DNA of 64,000 nucleotides from Paenibacillus humicola. Lineage in GTDB: Bacteria; Bacillota; Bacilli; Paenibacillales; Paenibacillaceae. Location: positions 5,587,501-5,651,500 of the forward strand of contig NZ_JAQGPL010000001.1 in NCBI RefSeq assembly GCF_028826105.1, in the 5' to 3' direction. The position numbers and the translations under genes are program-made. Positions 32,921 to 41,941 of this stretch are shown piece by piece; position 1 is the first letter of the stretch, and each line of letters starts with the position of its first letter. A model generated the notes under the pieces. The model had not been told where the DNA came from. It saw only the letters and a program-made list of their open reading frames with translations, and did not search any database.

Positions 32921-34144
32921 ATGCTGAACAATTCTGCCATTGCGGTCATCAAATCGACGGTGCCGGTTCTCGAAACGAAAGGAACGGCCATTACGAAACG
33001 GTTTTACGAGCTGCTGTTCGCCGGGCACCCCGAGCTGCTGAACGTCTTCAACCACGCCAACCAGAAGCAGGGCCGCCAGCAGGCGGCGCTCGCAAACGCC
33101 GTTTACGCGGCGGCGGCCCACATCGACCGGCTGCACGAAATATTGCCCGCCGTCCGGCAAATCGCGCACAAACACCGGAGCCTCGGCATTAAGCCGGAGC
33201 ATTATCCCATCGTCGGGGAGACGCTGCTTGCCGCTATCAAAGACGTGCTCGGCGATGCGGCTACGGACGAGATTCTCGCGGCATGGGCGGAGGCGTACGG
33301 GGTTATCGCGGATGCCTTCATCGGCGTCGAAGCCGGGATGTACCGCGAAGCGGAAGCCCAGCCGGGCGGATGGGCCGGATTCCGGCCGTTTACGATCCGG
33401 CGCAGGGTCAAAGAGAGCGGCGCCATCACATCGTTCTATCTGTCGCCGGCGGACGGCGGGCCGCTCGCTTCCTTCAAGCCCGGCCAGTACGTAAGCGTCA
33501 AAGCGGATATTCCCGGGCAGGCGAATACGCATATCCGCCAGTACAGCTTGTCCGATGCGCCCGGCAAGCCGCATTACCGGATTTCGGTTAAACGCGAAAC
33601 GCATGCCGGCGAACGCCCGGACGGAATCGTCTCGAATTACTTGCACGATTCGGCCGGCGAAGGCGATACGCTCTTGCTGTCGGCACCGGCCGGAGATTTC
33701 GTGCTGGACGAATCGCATCCGCTGAGGCCGGTCGTCCTGCTGAGCGGCGGCGTGGGCTTGACGCCGATGATGAGCATGCTGCTGCATCTGACCGCCGCGC
33801 AGAGCGAACGGCCGGTTACGTTCATTCATGCGGCCGCAAACGGCCGGGTGCATGCGTTCCGCGAAGACGTTCGCCGGATCGCGGAACGCTGCAGCCGGGT
33901 CCGCGCGTATTTCTGTTACAGCGAGCCCACGGACGAGGACCGCGCCGGAGGCGTCTTCGACAAGGAAGGCCGAATCGATCTTCCTTGGCTGCAGACGATC
34001 GTCCCTTCTCCGGATGCCGACTTTTATTTCTGCGGCCCCGTTTCGTTCATGCAGCGGATCTACCGCGACCTGCGCGGCCTGGGCGCCGCTCCGTCCGATA
34101 TCCGCTATGAATTTTTCGGTCCCTCCGGAAGCCTCGACGCTTGA
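32921..34144 (+). CDS. hmp: Flavohaemoprotein (nitric oxide dioxygenase)
   Basis: 407 residues. An N-terminal globin domain (about 1-140; distal Tyr in KRFYELLF, Gln in NQKQGRQQ, proximal His in IAHKHRSLG) is fused to an FAD domain (RQYSLSDAPG) and an NAD domain (VVLLSGGVGLTPMMSM; FYFCGPVSFM). It oxidises nitric oxide to nitrate using O2 and NAD(P)H. The frame opens at 32897, but GAGGGA precedes ATG 32921. The upstream Fnr-type box suggests low-oxygen or NO-linked induction. Confidence 0.95.
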   Translation: MLNNSAIAVIKSTVPVLETKGTAITKRFYELLFAGHPELLNVFNHANQKQGRQQAALANAVYAAAAHIDRLHEILPAVRQIAHKHRSLGIKPEHYPIVGETLLAAIKDVLGDAATDEILAAWAEAYGVIADAFIGVEAGMYREAEAQPGGWAGFRPFTIRRRVKESGAITSFYLSPADGGPLASFKPGQYVSVKADIPGQANTHIRQYSLSDAPGKPHYRISVKRETHAGERPDGIVSNYLHDSAGEGDTLLLSAPAGDFVLDESHPLRPVVLLSGGVGLTPMMSMLLHLTAAQSERPVTFIHAAANGRVHAFREDVRRIAERCSRVRAYFCYSEPTDEDRAGGVFDKEGRIDLPWLQTIVPSPDADFYFCGPVSFMQRIYRDLRGLGAAPSDIRYEFFGPSGSLDA

Positions 34145-34278
34145 CGCTTGAAGCGCATGCTTCTGTACCGGCCCTAAGCCGGCGGCATGACGGGGGGTCC
34201 GGGACGAATCGTTCCGCCTTCTGCGATGGGATCAGCAGCGTCACCTGCGATCGGCGCCAAGTCACTCGTCCGCCGGCT

Positions 34279-34809
34279 TCAGCCGCTTCCTTCCTCCGCC
34301 CGCAGCCTGCGCAGCAGCCGGTTGACCGTTTCGCGCCGCAGGCCCAGCAGCTGCCCGATCTCCTCCTGCGTCAGCAGTTCGCCAAGCGGAGCATCCGGTA
34401 CATAGGATGCGAACCAGCGGTTTAGCCGCTTCAGCTTTTCCGCCGGCTCGAGGGCGGTAAGCTGGTCGATCCGCTGCTGCATCGTGCGCAGCCTGCTCTG
34501 CAGCAGCAGCGCCGTCTCGCGGTATTTGGAGGGCTCGCGCTCCAGTTCGCCGTACCATTCCTTCGCCGGAATCATCGTGATCTCGCATGCGGTCAGCGCA
34601 ATGGCCGTGCCGTGGTATTCCTTCGGACTGATCAGCGAATGGTGAGGAATCGTCTCTCCCGCCGCAATGATGTTGAAAATAAACGGCGTCCCTCCGGGAT
34701 CGGTCCGCACGATTTTAAGCAGTCCGGCGTCGATGCGGTATAGCGGCCCGGATTCGCCCTGCCGGAACAGCGTCTCGCCTCTATGAAGCCGCATGCTCCG
34801 CCGCCCCAT
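34279..34809 (-). CDS. Crp/Fnr family transcriptional regulator (start uncertain)
   Basis: 176 residues: a cyclic-nucleotide-binding-like beta-roll (LHRGETLFRQGESGPLYRID; IAAGETIPHHSLIS), the dimer helix and a C-terminal winged helix (LTQEEIGQLLGLRRETVNRL). It is shorter than usual because the N-terminal 15-20 residues are missing. The only Cys is in LTACEIT, so an Fnr-type iron-sulfur cluster is not possible. In another frame ATG 34831 has a good AAGGCGGAG site but stops at 34781, so the true N-terminus may be altered by a frameshift or sequence error. It may bind the hmp box. Confidence 0.85.
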   Translation of the reverse strand: MGRRSMRLHRGETLFRQGESGPLYRIDAGLLKIVRTDPGGTPFIFNIIAAGETIPHHSLISPKEYHGTAIALTACEITMIPAKEWYGELEREPSKYRETALLLQSRLRTMQQRIDQLTALEPAEKLKRLNRWFASYVPDAPLGELLTQEEIGQLLGLRRETVNRLLRRLRAEEGSG

Positions 34810-34913
34810 CCGTCCCTGTTCTCGCTGTCATATCGCCATCTCCGCCTTCCGGTTTTTTTCTATTATTGTAGCGTATCCGGCTGCGGCGGCACCATTCTTT
34901 TCGGCGCTTCCAG

Positions 34914-35435
34914 CTATTCGGCGCGCCGCTCCCTATCAAGCAGGGGCGCATAACGCCGCAATAGCTTGTACAGCGCAAGGTTCAGCAGAAAGACCAGGAT
35001 GTAGACCGGACCCGAATACCACGGCGACCAGCCTTTGTAGGTGAACACATGGAACCAGCGGGCGGCCCCCCATTCCATTATTTCCGCGATAAACCCGCAC
35101 AGCACCAGGTAAGCCCCGAGCCGCACGGCGCTGAGTCTCAGCATGGAATATATATATACAACGAAATAACCGGCAGGCGGATAAGTAAAGAAATAAAACA
35201 GGAAGTCGGTGATTTCCATCTGCGGCCTATCGTTCACATCGTAAAAATCGTAAGGCGGCACCGAAATGGTAAAATCCGCGGTTTGCGCCAGCGCGTAATT
35301 CAGCACCCACAGGCTGACGATGTCGATCGGCGCCAGCCGCTTCGGCAGCAGCACGATCAGCGACCAGCTGATCAGCGACGAGACGATGAAAAACCACTCG
35401 TTGTCGTCGAATTTGACCGGTCCGTACAAAATCAT
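34914..35435 (-). CDS. CBO0543-like multi-pass membrane protein
   Basis: 173 residues with about five hydrophobic segments and the sequence style of CBO0543 proteins: WFFIVSSLISWSLIVLLPKR, APIDIVSLWVLNYALAQTAD, YDVNDRPQMEITDFLFYFFT and a C-terminal FTYKGWSPWYSGPVYI. Function unknown. The frame runs to 35672, but ATG 35435 overlaps the stop of the upstream membrane gene (ATGA), which fixes the start. The two form a small membrane operon. Confidence 0.75.
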   Translation of the reverse strand: MILYGPVKFDDNEWFFIVSSLISWSLIVLLPKRLAPIDIVSLWVLNYALAQTADFTISVPPYDFYDVNDRPQMEITDFLFYFFTYPPAGYFVVYIYSMLRLSAVRLGAYLVLCGFIAEIMEWGAARWFHVFTYKGWSPWYSGPVYILVFLLNLALYKLLRRYAPLLDRERRAE

Positions 35436-35911
35436 CCCCGGATCCCGCCCCTTCTCATTATGACCCGGTACAGCGCCATAAAGCAGCCCGATATCCCGAT
35501 GAGCCCCGCGAACAGGAGGGCCGAATCGTAAAAGGTCCAATTGACGAACGTCAGCAGTCCCGTAAGGCAGTACAAATAGTCGAGCAGCAGCATCAGCGCG
35601 AGCACGGCTGCCGCGGCCAGAACCTTGATCGCGCGGCCGACCGCACGGTCGGCCGCCAAAGCGAGAAACCATACGATCAGAATCGGAATAAGCAGCACGC
35701 CCGACTGCCTGAGCGTCCAGAACCCCAGCCGGGCAGTATTGAAATGAACGGCTTTCATATTAAAACTGACGATAATGAAAGACAGCTGCTCAAACGAAGA
35801 GACAAACGACCAATAGGCGATGATTTCCGGCCAAATGAGCCGTCTGGCCAGCCATTTGACGGAAACCAGCGCCGCGGCGCTAGCAGTGGACATGCAGACG
35901 AACAGAAGCAA
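35432..35911 (-). CDS. Hypothetical multi-pass membrane protein
   Basis: 159 residues with four or five hydrophobic stretches (LLIPILIVWFLALAADRAVG; VLAAAAVLALMLLLDYLYCL; LLFAGLIGISGCFMALYRVI). No catalytic motif. The start is TTG 35911, seven bases after AAAGGAGG (35919-35926); upstream codons of the longer frame look non-coding. It is coupled to the CBO0543-like gene and may be a diverged relative of it. Function unknown. Confidence 0.68.
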   Translation of the reverse strand: MLLFVCMSTASAAALVSVKWLARRLIWPEIIAYWSFVSSFEQLSFIIVSFNMKAVHFNTARLGFWTLRQSGVLLIPILIVWFLALAADRAVGRAIKVLAAAAVLALMLLLDYLYCLTGLLTFVNWTFYDSALLFAGLIGISGCFMALYRVIMRRGGIRG

Positions 35912-35980
35912 ACCGGGTCCTCCTTTCCGCCAAGCCGATACCGTTTCATTATGTTCCAAGACTGCCCGAAATAGTCGAAC

Positions 35981-36009
35981 AGCCCCCGACCGGGATTCGG
36001 TCGGGGGCT
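35981..36009. terminator. Terminator-like hairpin between SDR and membrane operon
   Basis: AGCCCCCGAC and GTCGGGGGCT arms form a strong ten-base stem, but neither side has a clear T run. It lies 30 bases past the stop of the SDR gene. Confidence 0.5.
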
Positions 36010-36040
36010 GTTCCGGCGGGGCCAATAAGAGCTGCCGCTA

Positions 36041-36844
36041 TCAGCCGCGAATCAGCGATTCGGCTCCGTCGATATAGATCGGCGTGCCCGTAATGTGGCT
36101 CGATTCGTCGGATGCAAGGAACAGGACGAGGTTGGCGACCTGCTCCGGCTTGCCGGGCCCGTCCTCAAGCGGCTGGTCGCCTTCCGGGAACTTGACGGGG
36201 ATCGTAATCTCCTTCAGCTCCGGCTTCCGCTCCGTATTTTGGTCGATCTTCGTCGAAATCGCCCCCGGGCAAATCGCATTGACCCGGATGCCGAACTGGG
36301 CAAGCTCCAGCGCCGCCATTTGCATGAACGCCACCTGACCGGCTTTCGATGTCGCGTATGCGCTCATGCCGAAGTTCGAGAATACGCGGTTGCCGTTGAT
36401 CGAGCTCGTAATGACGATGCTGCCGCCGTTTTTCTTCAGCTCCGGCACCGCATATTTGACCGTCAGGAACGTCCCTTTCAGGTTGATGTCGAGCGTCGTG
36501 CTCCAATCCTCGGGGGCCATATCTTCGATCGGCGTTAGCGTCCCGTTAATGCCGGCGTTAGCGAACACGATATCGAGCCGTCCCCATGCGTCCACCGTTT
36601 TGCGTACGGCGCTTTCGATATCCTCCGGCTTCGAAATATCCGCTTCGGCCGGGATCGCCTCGCCGCCCGCCTGCTCGATCTGTTTTTGCACCTCGGCAAC
36701 GCGGTCCTCCTTCTTGTCGACCAGCGTCACCTTCGCTCCTTCCTGCGCAAGCCGCACCGCAGCCGCCCGGCCGATCCCGGAGCCGGCGCCCGTCACGAAC
36801 GCCACCTTGCCCTGTACTCTTCCCTGTCCATTCGCATCTGCCAT
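36041..36844 (-). CDS. SDR family oxidoreductase
   Basis: 267-residue short-chain dehydrogenase. Cofactor motif TGAGSGIG (about 18-25), an acidic DKKED after beta-2 favouring NAD, the NAG motif (FANAGING) and the catalytic SAYATSK Tyr/Lys. GGATGTCACGCG with AAGGAGG upstream precedes ATG 36844. It is monocistronic. It is unrelated in detail to the SDR at 654-1427; substrate unknown. Confidence 0.9.
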   Translation of the reverse strand: MADANGQGRVQGKVAFVTGAGSGIGRAAAVRLAQEGAKVTLVDKKEDRVAEVQKQIEQAGGEAIPAEADISKPEDIESAVRKTVDAWGRLDIVFANAGINGTLTPIEDMAPEDWSTTLDINLKGTFLTVKYAVPELKKNGGSIVITSSINGNRVFSNFGMSAYATSKAGQVAFMQMAALELAQFGIRVNAICPGAISTKIDQNTERKPELKEITIPVKFPEGDQPLEDGPGKPEQVANLVLFLASDESSHITGTPIYIDGAESLIRG

Positions 36845-36950
36845 CGCGTGACATCCTCCTTCCGTTTGGCTCGCCGGCTTTCCGGCTTAACCGTTCTTCA
36901 CCCATTTGTTATTTCCTAAAACAAGTCGGCTATGCATGACCTTACGCCAA

Positions 36951-36994
36951 AAAAACGTCCCCGCCTCGGCCTTTTCAGGCAAAGGCGGGGACGT
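36951..36994 (-). terminator. Terminator after the VanY-like gene
   Basis: ACGTCCCCGCCT and AGGCGGGGACGT arms; on the minus strand a seven-T run follows. It lies about 50 bases past the stop at 37044. Confidence 0.85.
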
Positions 36995-37043
36995 GAAAAC
37001 CCGCTGTTAACAAATGACAGGTATTGATTTTTCACCGGCCGTC

Positions 37044-37994
37044 TTAAGGCTTCTGTCCGTCTCCGGACGCGTCCGCCACGACCTGCTGCGAGCCGTCGTC
37101 CGGTTTGCCGTACTGCTCGTAATATTCCTCGAGCGTCAGGCCTTTCTCGGCGATCACCTGCGCAATATCTTTTCCGACGTACCGGATGTGCCACGGCTCA
37201 TACTTGTACCCGGTAATCTTCTCTTTCCCTTTCGGGTAGCGGATAATAAAGCCGTACTCCGACGCATGCTTCGCCAGCCACTCGGCTTCCGGGGTGCCGC
37301 CGAAGCAGTCGGTCGCGGCGCATTTGCCGTCGCTGCCGGACACGTCGATCGCAAGCCCCGTTTCGTGCTCGCTTGTGCCGGGCAGGGCGCTGTACGTACG
37401 CGCCTTCGCTTCCCCATCCCGTTTCACATAGTTCTCGAACACCGCTTTTTGCGTCGCGTACGACCGGTAGGCGGATACGCCGGCAAGATAAATGCCGTCC
37501 TTCTTGGCTCCCGCAAACAGCTGCTCGAGCGCCGTCGCCGCCACCTTGCGCATTTTCCGCTTGTCGATTTTCTCCTTGAAAATAAACCGCACATCCGGAT
37601 AGACGAGATCCGGCGGCTCGTAATTGTCCGGCAGCTCGTTCTGTTTATTGACCAGGGCGGTGATGCTGTCCGGCTGTGCCACGACATGCATGGCGCCGTC
37701 GCCGTCCGAATCGCCTCCGCCCTCTTGCTGGGCCGGCGGGGACGGATTCGTGTTCTGTTGGCCGGCCGTATCGGGACCGGTGTCCCCCGTACCGGAATTC
37801 GCGTCCGGAGGGGCCGCCGAATTCGAATCGGAACCGGAATCCGCAGCCTGATTATTTGCCGGCGTCTGCTCCGCATTCGAAGAAGTACCCGGTTCCTGCA
37901 GCAATCCTTTTATATCCTGAAATTTGACCACAACTGCGATCGCGCAAACCGCTACGATCAGAAAGGCCCATAGGCCGCGTCTTCTTTTTCTCAT
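37044..37994 (-). CDS. M15 family D-alanyl-D-alanine carboxypeptidase (VanY-like)
   Basis: 316 residues. An N-terminal anchor (WAFLIVAVCAIAVVV), a Pro/Asn/Asp/Gly-rich linker of about 70 residues crossing the wall, then a LAS-type peptidase. Zinc ligands are seen in GTSEHETGLAIDVSG (His and Asp) and EPWHIRYVG (His), and the catalytic Glu is in the same EPWHIRY block. It trims the terminal D-Ala of peptidoglycan stem peptides. GGGAGG precedes ATG 37994. No vancomycin-resistance genes are adjacent, so a housekeeping wall role is more likely than resistance. Confidence 0.9.
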   Translation of the reverse strand: MRKRRRGLWAFLIVAVCAIAVVVKFQDIKGLLQEPGTSSNAEQTPANNQAADSGSDSNSAAPPDANSGTGDTGPDTAGQQNTNPSPPAQQEGGGDSDGDGAMHVVAQPDSITALVNKQNELPDNYEPPDLVYPDVRFIFKEKIDKRKMRKVAATALEQLFAGAKKDGIYLAGVSAYRSYATQKAVFENYVKRDGEAKARTYSALPGTSEHETGLAIDVSGSDGKCAATDCFGGTPEAEWLAKHASEYGFIIRYPKGKEKITGYKYEPWHIRYVGKDIAQVIAEKGLTLEEYYEQYGKPDDGSQQVVADASGDGQKP

Positions 37995-38103
37995 CTTTCA
38001 TCCTCCCGAGACTCTATAGACGAATCATAACGGCAAAATGTTTCGGGAAGATGCAGGAAACATTTCGAACTTGTATCAATACCGCATATCCGCCCGCGCA
38101 GCC

Positions 38104-39480
38104 TCAGCTTTTGCCCGCAGCCATCCGCTCGGCCAGGAAATCGACGATATGCATCGCTTCCATCTGCCCGCCTGCGCCGTGCTTCTCGATGCCGAGCTTC
38201 ATCTGCAGCAGGCAGCCGGGGTTGCTCGTCAGCAAATAGCGCGCCTCCGTCCGGTTCGCGTTGTCCATCTTGCGCTCCAGCACCCTGCCGGCCATCTCCG
38301 GCTGCGTCACATTGTAAATGCCGGCCGAGCCGCAGCAGCTGCCGGCGTCGGCCATTTCCACGAACCGCACGTTTCCGACGCGGTTCATCAGCTGCCGCGG
38401 CGCCCCACCGCTTTTCATGACATTGCGCAGATGACACGAATCCTGGTACGTAATAAGCAGCTGCTGCGCGCGTCCGTCTTCCCCAGCCGGCTCGGCAAAA
38501 TCGGGGACGCGGCCCTTCTCGGCGATCAACCGGCTGACGTCGATGACCCGCGAGGCGAACCAGGCGCCGTCCTCCCGCCAATCGTCGTCCTCGTGCAGCA
38601 AATGATCGTATTCGATCAGCAGCGCGCCGCAGCCTCCGGCATTGGACACGATATAGTCCACCCCGGCCTCTTTGAAGGCTCGAATATTGCTGCGGGCCAG
38701 CTCCCTCGCCTTGCCGAGCTCGCCGCTGTGCGCATGCAGCGCCCCGCAGCAAACCTGCGAATCCGGGATGACGACCTCGAAGCCCGCCTCGGACAGCAGC
38801 TTCACGGTATTGACATTCGTTTCGGCAAACAGGACGTCCATAATGCAGCCCCGGAACAAGGCGACGCGCGCGATCATCTTCCCTTTAGCCGGATAAAACG
38901 CACCGATTCGCTCGACCACGCCCCGCGCCGTCGCCTCGGGCAAAATCCGTTCCATATCCCGCATATGCTCCGGAAACAGGCGCATGATCCCCGTCCCCCG
39001 CGCAATGCGGCGCAAGCCAGACTTTTGGTAAAAGCCGAGCGATCGCCCGAGCCATTTCAGCCGGCTGCGATGCGGGAAGACGCCGTCGAAAAACAGCTTC
39101 CGCAGCCCTTTGACCGGCACGGAATGATCGGCGTGATCCTCGATCGAGTCGCGCGCCTGCTCGATCAGCTGGCCGTATTTGACGTCCGCCGGACATACCG
39201 GCTCGCAAGCCCGGCAGCCGAGACAATGGTACATCTGCTCCTGAAACGCCTCATCCGGGTCCATCAGGCCGTCCGCGACCGCCTTCATCAGGGCGATGCG
39301 GCCGCGCGGCGATTCCGGCTCCATGCCGGTCTCCTTGAAGGTCGGGCAGGCCGGCAGGCAGAAGCCGCAGCGCATGCAGTTCGTCAGCTGGTCGTAGTTC
39401 AGCTTCTCCGCCAGCGCCCGGGCAAGCGGGTTCTCGTGCCGGACGGCGGGTTTTGCGCTCTCTGCGGTCAGCTTATCCAT
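38104..39480 (-). CDS. glcF: Glycolate oxidase iron-sulfur subunit GlcF-like
   Basis: 458 residues. Two [4Fe-4S] ferredoxin motifs lie near the N-terminus (CMRCGFCLPACPTF and CLGCRACEPVCPAD), followed by two CCG-type cysteine-rich domains (VCCGALHAHSGE and SCCGSAGIYNV). This subunit passes electrons from the flavoprotein to the membrane quinone pool. Its ATG 39480 overlaps the end of glcD by eight bases. Glycolate or D-lactate is the expected substrate of the pair. Confidence 0.92.
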   Translation of the reverse strand: MDKLTAESAKPAVRHENPLARALAEKLNYDQLTNCMRCGFCLPACPTFKETGMEPESPRGRIALMKAVADGLMDPDEAFQEQMYHCLGCRACEPVCPADVKYGQLIEQARDSIEDHADHSVPVKGLRKLFFDGVFPHRSRLKWLGRSLGFYQKSGLRRIARGTGIMRLFPEHMRDMERILPEATARGVVERIGAFYPAKGKMIARVALFRGCIMDVLFAETNVNTVKLLSEAGFEVVIPDSQVCCGALHAHSGELGKARELARSNIRAFKEAGVDYIVSNAGGCGALLIEYDHLLHEDDDWREDGAWFASRVIDVSRLIAEKGRVPDFAEPAGEDGRAQQLLITYQDSCHLRNVMKSGGAPRQLMNRVGNVRFVEMADAGSCCGSAGIYNVTQPEMAGRVLERKMDNANRTEARYLLTSNPGCLLQMKLGIEKHGAGGQMEAMHIVDFLAERMAAGKS

Positions 39481-40888
39481 GCTGAACCACCACCCTTTTC
39501 CTCGTTTCTTTGGCGAACATTTTTCCCGGATTAAGCAAATTGTGCGGGTCGAACGCCTGCTTGATGCCTTTCATGACGCCAAGGCCGGCCGGGCCGACCC
39601 GCCATTCCAGATAAGGAGCCTTCACGAGACCGACGCCATGCTCCCCCGTAATCGTGCCGCCCAGCTCGATGGACGCCTCGAATATTTCGGCGAACGCTTC
39701 TTCGACCCGGTGAATTTCATCCCGGTCGCGCGCGTCCGTCGTGGCGGTCGGGTGCAGGTTGCCGTCGCCCGCGTGCCCGAACGTGGCGATCGTCACGTTG
39801 TGCTTGCGCGCGATCTCGTTGATGCGCAGCACCATGTCGGCGATTTTGGACCGCGGCACCGTAGCGTCCTCGAGAATCGTCGTCGGCCGCAGACGGGCGA
39901 GCGCCGTGAGCGCGCTCCGCCGCGCCGTCAGCAGCTTCTCGGCCTCCTCGCGCGTCGCCGCCACTTCAACGCGGTCGGCATGCTCGCTCTCGCAAATTTC
40001 GGTGATCCGTGCAATGTCCCGTTCGACCGTCTCCGGGTCGCCGTCCTGCTCAATCAGCAGGATCGCCTCCATATCGAGCGGCAGGCCAAGCTTCGCGAAA
40101 TCGTCGACCACGCGGATCGTCGGGTTGTCGAGAAATTCGAGCGTCGCCGGGATGATCCGCGACTCGATGATTTTCGAAACCGTCCGCGCCGCGCCGTACA
40201 AGTCGCGGTACATGGCAAGCATCGTTTTCTTCGCCTTGGGCGGCGGCACGAGCTTCAGCGTCGCTTCCGTGATGATCGCGAGCGTCCCTTCCGATCCGAT
40301 CAGCAGCTTTGTCAGATCGTAACCGGCAACGTCCTTCATCAGCTTGCCGCCGGTGCGGATCACCTCGCCGCTGGCCAGTACCGCTTCGAGCCCGATCACA
40401 TAATCCTTCGTTGTCCCGTATTTCAGTCCGCGAAGACCCCCGGAGCATTCCGCGATATTGCCGCCGATCGTGGAAATGCGCATGCTGCCCGGATCGGGCG
40501 GATAAAAAAGACCGAACGATTCGATATGGGCCGTAAATTCGGCCGTAATGATCCCCGGCTGAACCGTCGCGGTCAAATTTTCGAGGTCGACCTCCAGGAT
40601 GCGGTTCATCCGGTGCATGACCATGACGACCCCGCCTTGAACGGGAACGGTCCCCCCGCACAAATTCGAAGCCGATCCGCGGCTGATCACCGGGATGCCA
40701 TGCTCCGAAAGCACTTTCATTATCTCCGATACCTGTTCCGTCGAGGACGGATAAATGACGCCGTCCGGCATCGACTGCAGCATCGGCGTCGCATCGTAGG
40801 AATGCGCGACCAGCGCCTCCTGATCGTCGCGGTACCAGGTCTCTCCGACAATCGCCCGCAGCCGCCTTGCCGCCTCCGGATGTATCAT
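39473..40888 (-). CDS. glcD: FAD-linked glycolate/D-lactate dehydrogenase GlcD-like
   Basis: 471 residues. The FAD-binding domain has VISRGSASNLCGGTVP and PPDPGSMRISTIGGNIAECSGG; the C-terminal FAD-oxidase domain ends with GDGNLHP and GEHGVGLVK, the usual catalytic and flavin-contact segments. It oxidises glycolate or a related 2-hydroxy acid. GGGAGG precedes ATG 40888. It forms an operon with glcF and faces a GntR/FCD regulator across a palindromic region. GlcE is absent, as usual in Firmicutes. Confidence 0.92.
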   Translation of the reverse strand: MIHPEAARRLRAIVGETWYRDDQEALVAHSYDATPMLQSMPDGVIYPSSTEQVSEIMKVLSEHGIPVISRGSASNLCGGTVPVQGGVVMVMHRMNRILEVDLENLTATVQPGIITAEFTAHIESFGLFYPPDPGSMRISTIGGNIAECSGGLRGLKYGTTKDYVIGLEAVLASGEVIRTGGKLMKDVAGYDLTKLLIGSEGTLAIITEATLKLVPPPKAKKTMLAMYRDLYGAARTVSKIIESRIIPATLEFLDNPTIRVVDDFAKLGLPLDMEAILLIEQDGDPETVERDIARITEICESEHADRVEVAATREEAEKLLTARRSALTALARLRPTTILEDATVPRSKIADMVLRINEIARKHNVTIATFGHAGDGNLHPTATTDARDRDEIHRVEEAFAEIFEASIELGGTITGEHGVGLVKAPYLEWRVGPAGLGVMKGIKQAFDPHNLLNPGKMFAKETRKRVVVQHG

Positions 40889-40929
40889 GAAATGCAGCCT
40901 CCCTTTTTTGGCTATAAAAAATAGTTCAG

Positions 40930-40942
40930 GTCATCTGATGAC
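40930..40942. promoter_or_regulatory. Palindromic operator candidate between glcD and the FCD regulator
   Basis: GTCATCTGATGAC is a perfect 13-base palindrome with GTCATC half sites. A second inverted repeat, TTAGTA/TACTAA, lies at 40950-40971. FadR/FCD regulators bind short palindromes of this size, so the first is a plausible site controlling glcDF and the regulator gene itself. Confidence 0.5.
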
Positions 40943-41024
40943 TTTTGTTTTAGTATAGCTTATGCTACTAATGACGTATAGACCTTTTTTGTCCGCTCAT
41001 TTGCATATTGGAGGTTCGATCGCC

Positions 41025-41768
41025 GTGCGCCCTATCAAAATCGAGGCCCGCAAGGGCCATGAAATTGTCGCCAGCCATATTTTGCAGCGCATTGAGAGCG
41101 GCGAGCTGAAGCCCGGGCAGAAGCTCCCCTCGGTCGTCGATCTGGCGGCCGCTTACGGCGTCGGGCGCTCCACGATCCGGGAAGCCGTCAGCGCGCTGAA
41201 AGCGACGGGCTGGCTCGATGTCCGCCACGGAGGCGGCACGTTCGTCAGCCCGGTGCTCCCGGCCGGAGCGCGCGGCGATACGGCCGATCTGTTCAAGGAC
41301 GCCGAATCGGTGCTGGAGCTTTTGGAGGTCCGCAAGGCGCTTGAGACCGAGGCGGCCGCCTTGGCCGCGGAGCGGCGGACCGCCGAGGACTTGGGGAAAA
41401 TGCGGGCGATTTTACTGCGCATGGAGCAGGTGATGCTGGACGCGGACACCTCCGAGGGCGAGCGGGCGGACGTGCAGTTTCATACCGCGATCGCGGCCGC
41501 TTCGGGCAATTCCCTGCTGCTGCAGCTGATGGAATCGATCTCGCTCCGGCTCGGCGATTCGATCCGCCGCACGCGCGAGCTGTGGTTTTACGAGGAGCAG
41601 GCGACGGCGGAGCGGCTGCTCGAGGAGCATAAATCGATCTTCGCCGCCATCGAAGTCCGCGACAAAGAAGCGGCCGCCGCCCGCATCGGCGCCCACTTGG
41701 CGAAGGTGGAGAACGTGCTGAAGCCCGCGCTCAGAGACGCGGTCTCGGCCGAGTCTGCGGAAGAGTAA
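41025..41768 (+). CDS. GntR/FadR-type regulator with FCD domain
   Basis: 247 residues. The GntR winged helix (ILQRIESGELKPGQKLPSV; VGRSTIREAVSALKATGWLD; RHGGGTFV) is followed by the all-helical FCD ligand domain with its metal-binding Asp/His positions (ERADVQFHTAIAAASGN; LLEEHKSIFAAI). The frame opens at 40962, but GGAGG at 41010-41014 fits GTG 41025. Divergent from glcDF, it is the LldR/GlcC-type regulator expected to sense glycolate or lactate. Confidence 0.9.
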   Translation: MRPIKIEARKGHEIVASHILQRIESGELKPGQKLPSVVDLAAAYGVGRSTIREAVSALKATGWLDVRHGGGTFVSPVLPAGARGDTADLFKDAESVLELLEVRKALETEAAALAAERRTAEDLGKMRAILLRMEQVMLDADTSEGERADVQFHTAIAAASGNSLLLQLMESISLRLGDSIRRTRELWFYEEQATAERLLEEHKSIFAAIEVRDKEAAAARIGAHLAKVENVLKPALRDAVSAESAEE

Positions 41769-41941
41769 TAGCAGTCGCTTGAGGACGGCCATCTGCGGGG
41801 GTCGGGTCCGCGCATCAGAATTCATACGGCGTTTATATGATTTACCTATAAGCAGATAAGGAATAAATATTTTACACTTATGAAGGAGGCGCGCATAATA
41901 GGGGTAAATTGGATGACATTGGTCGTTGAGGAGGGAACGGA

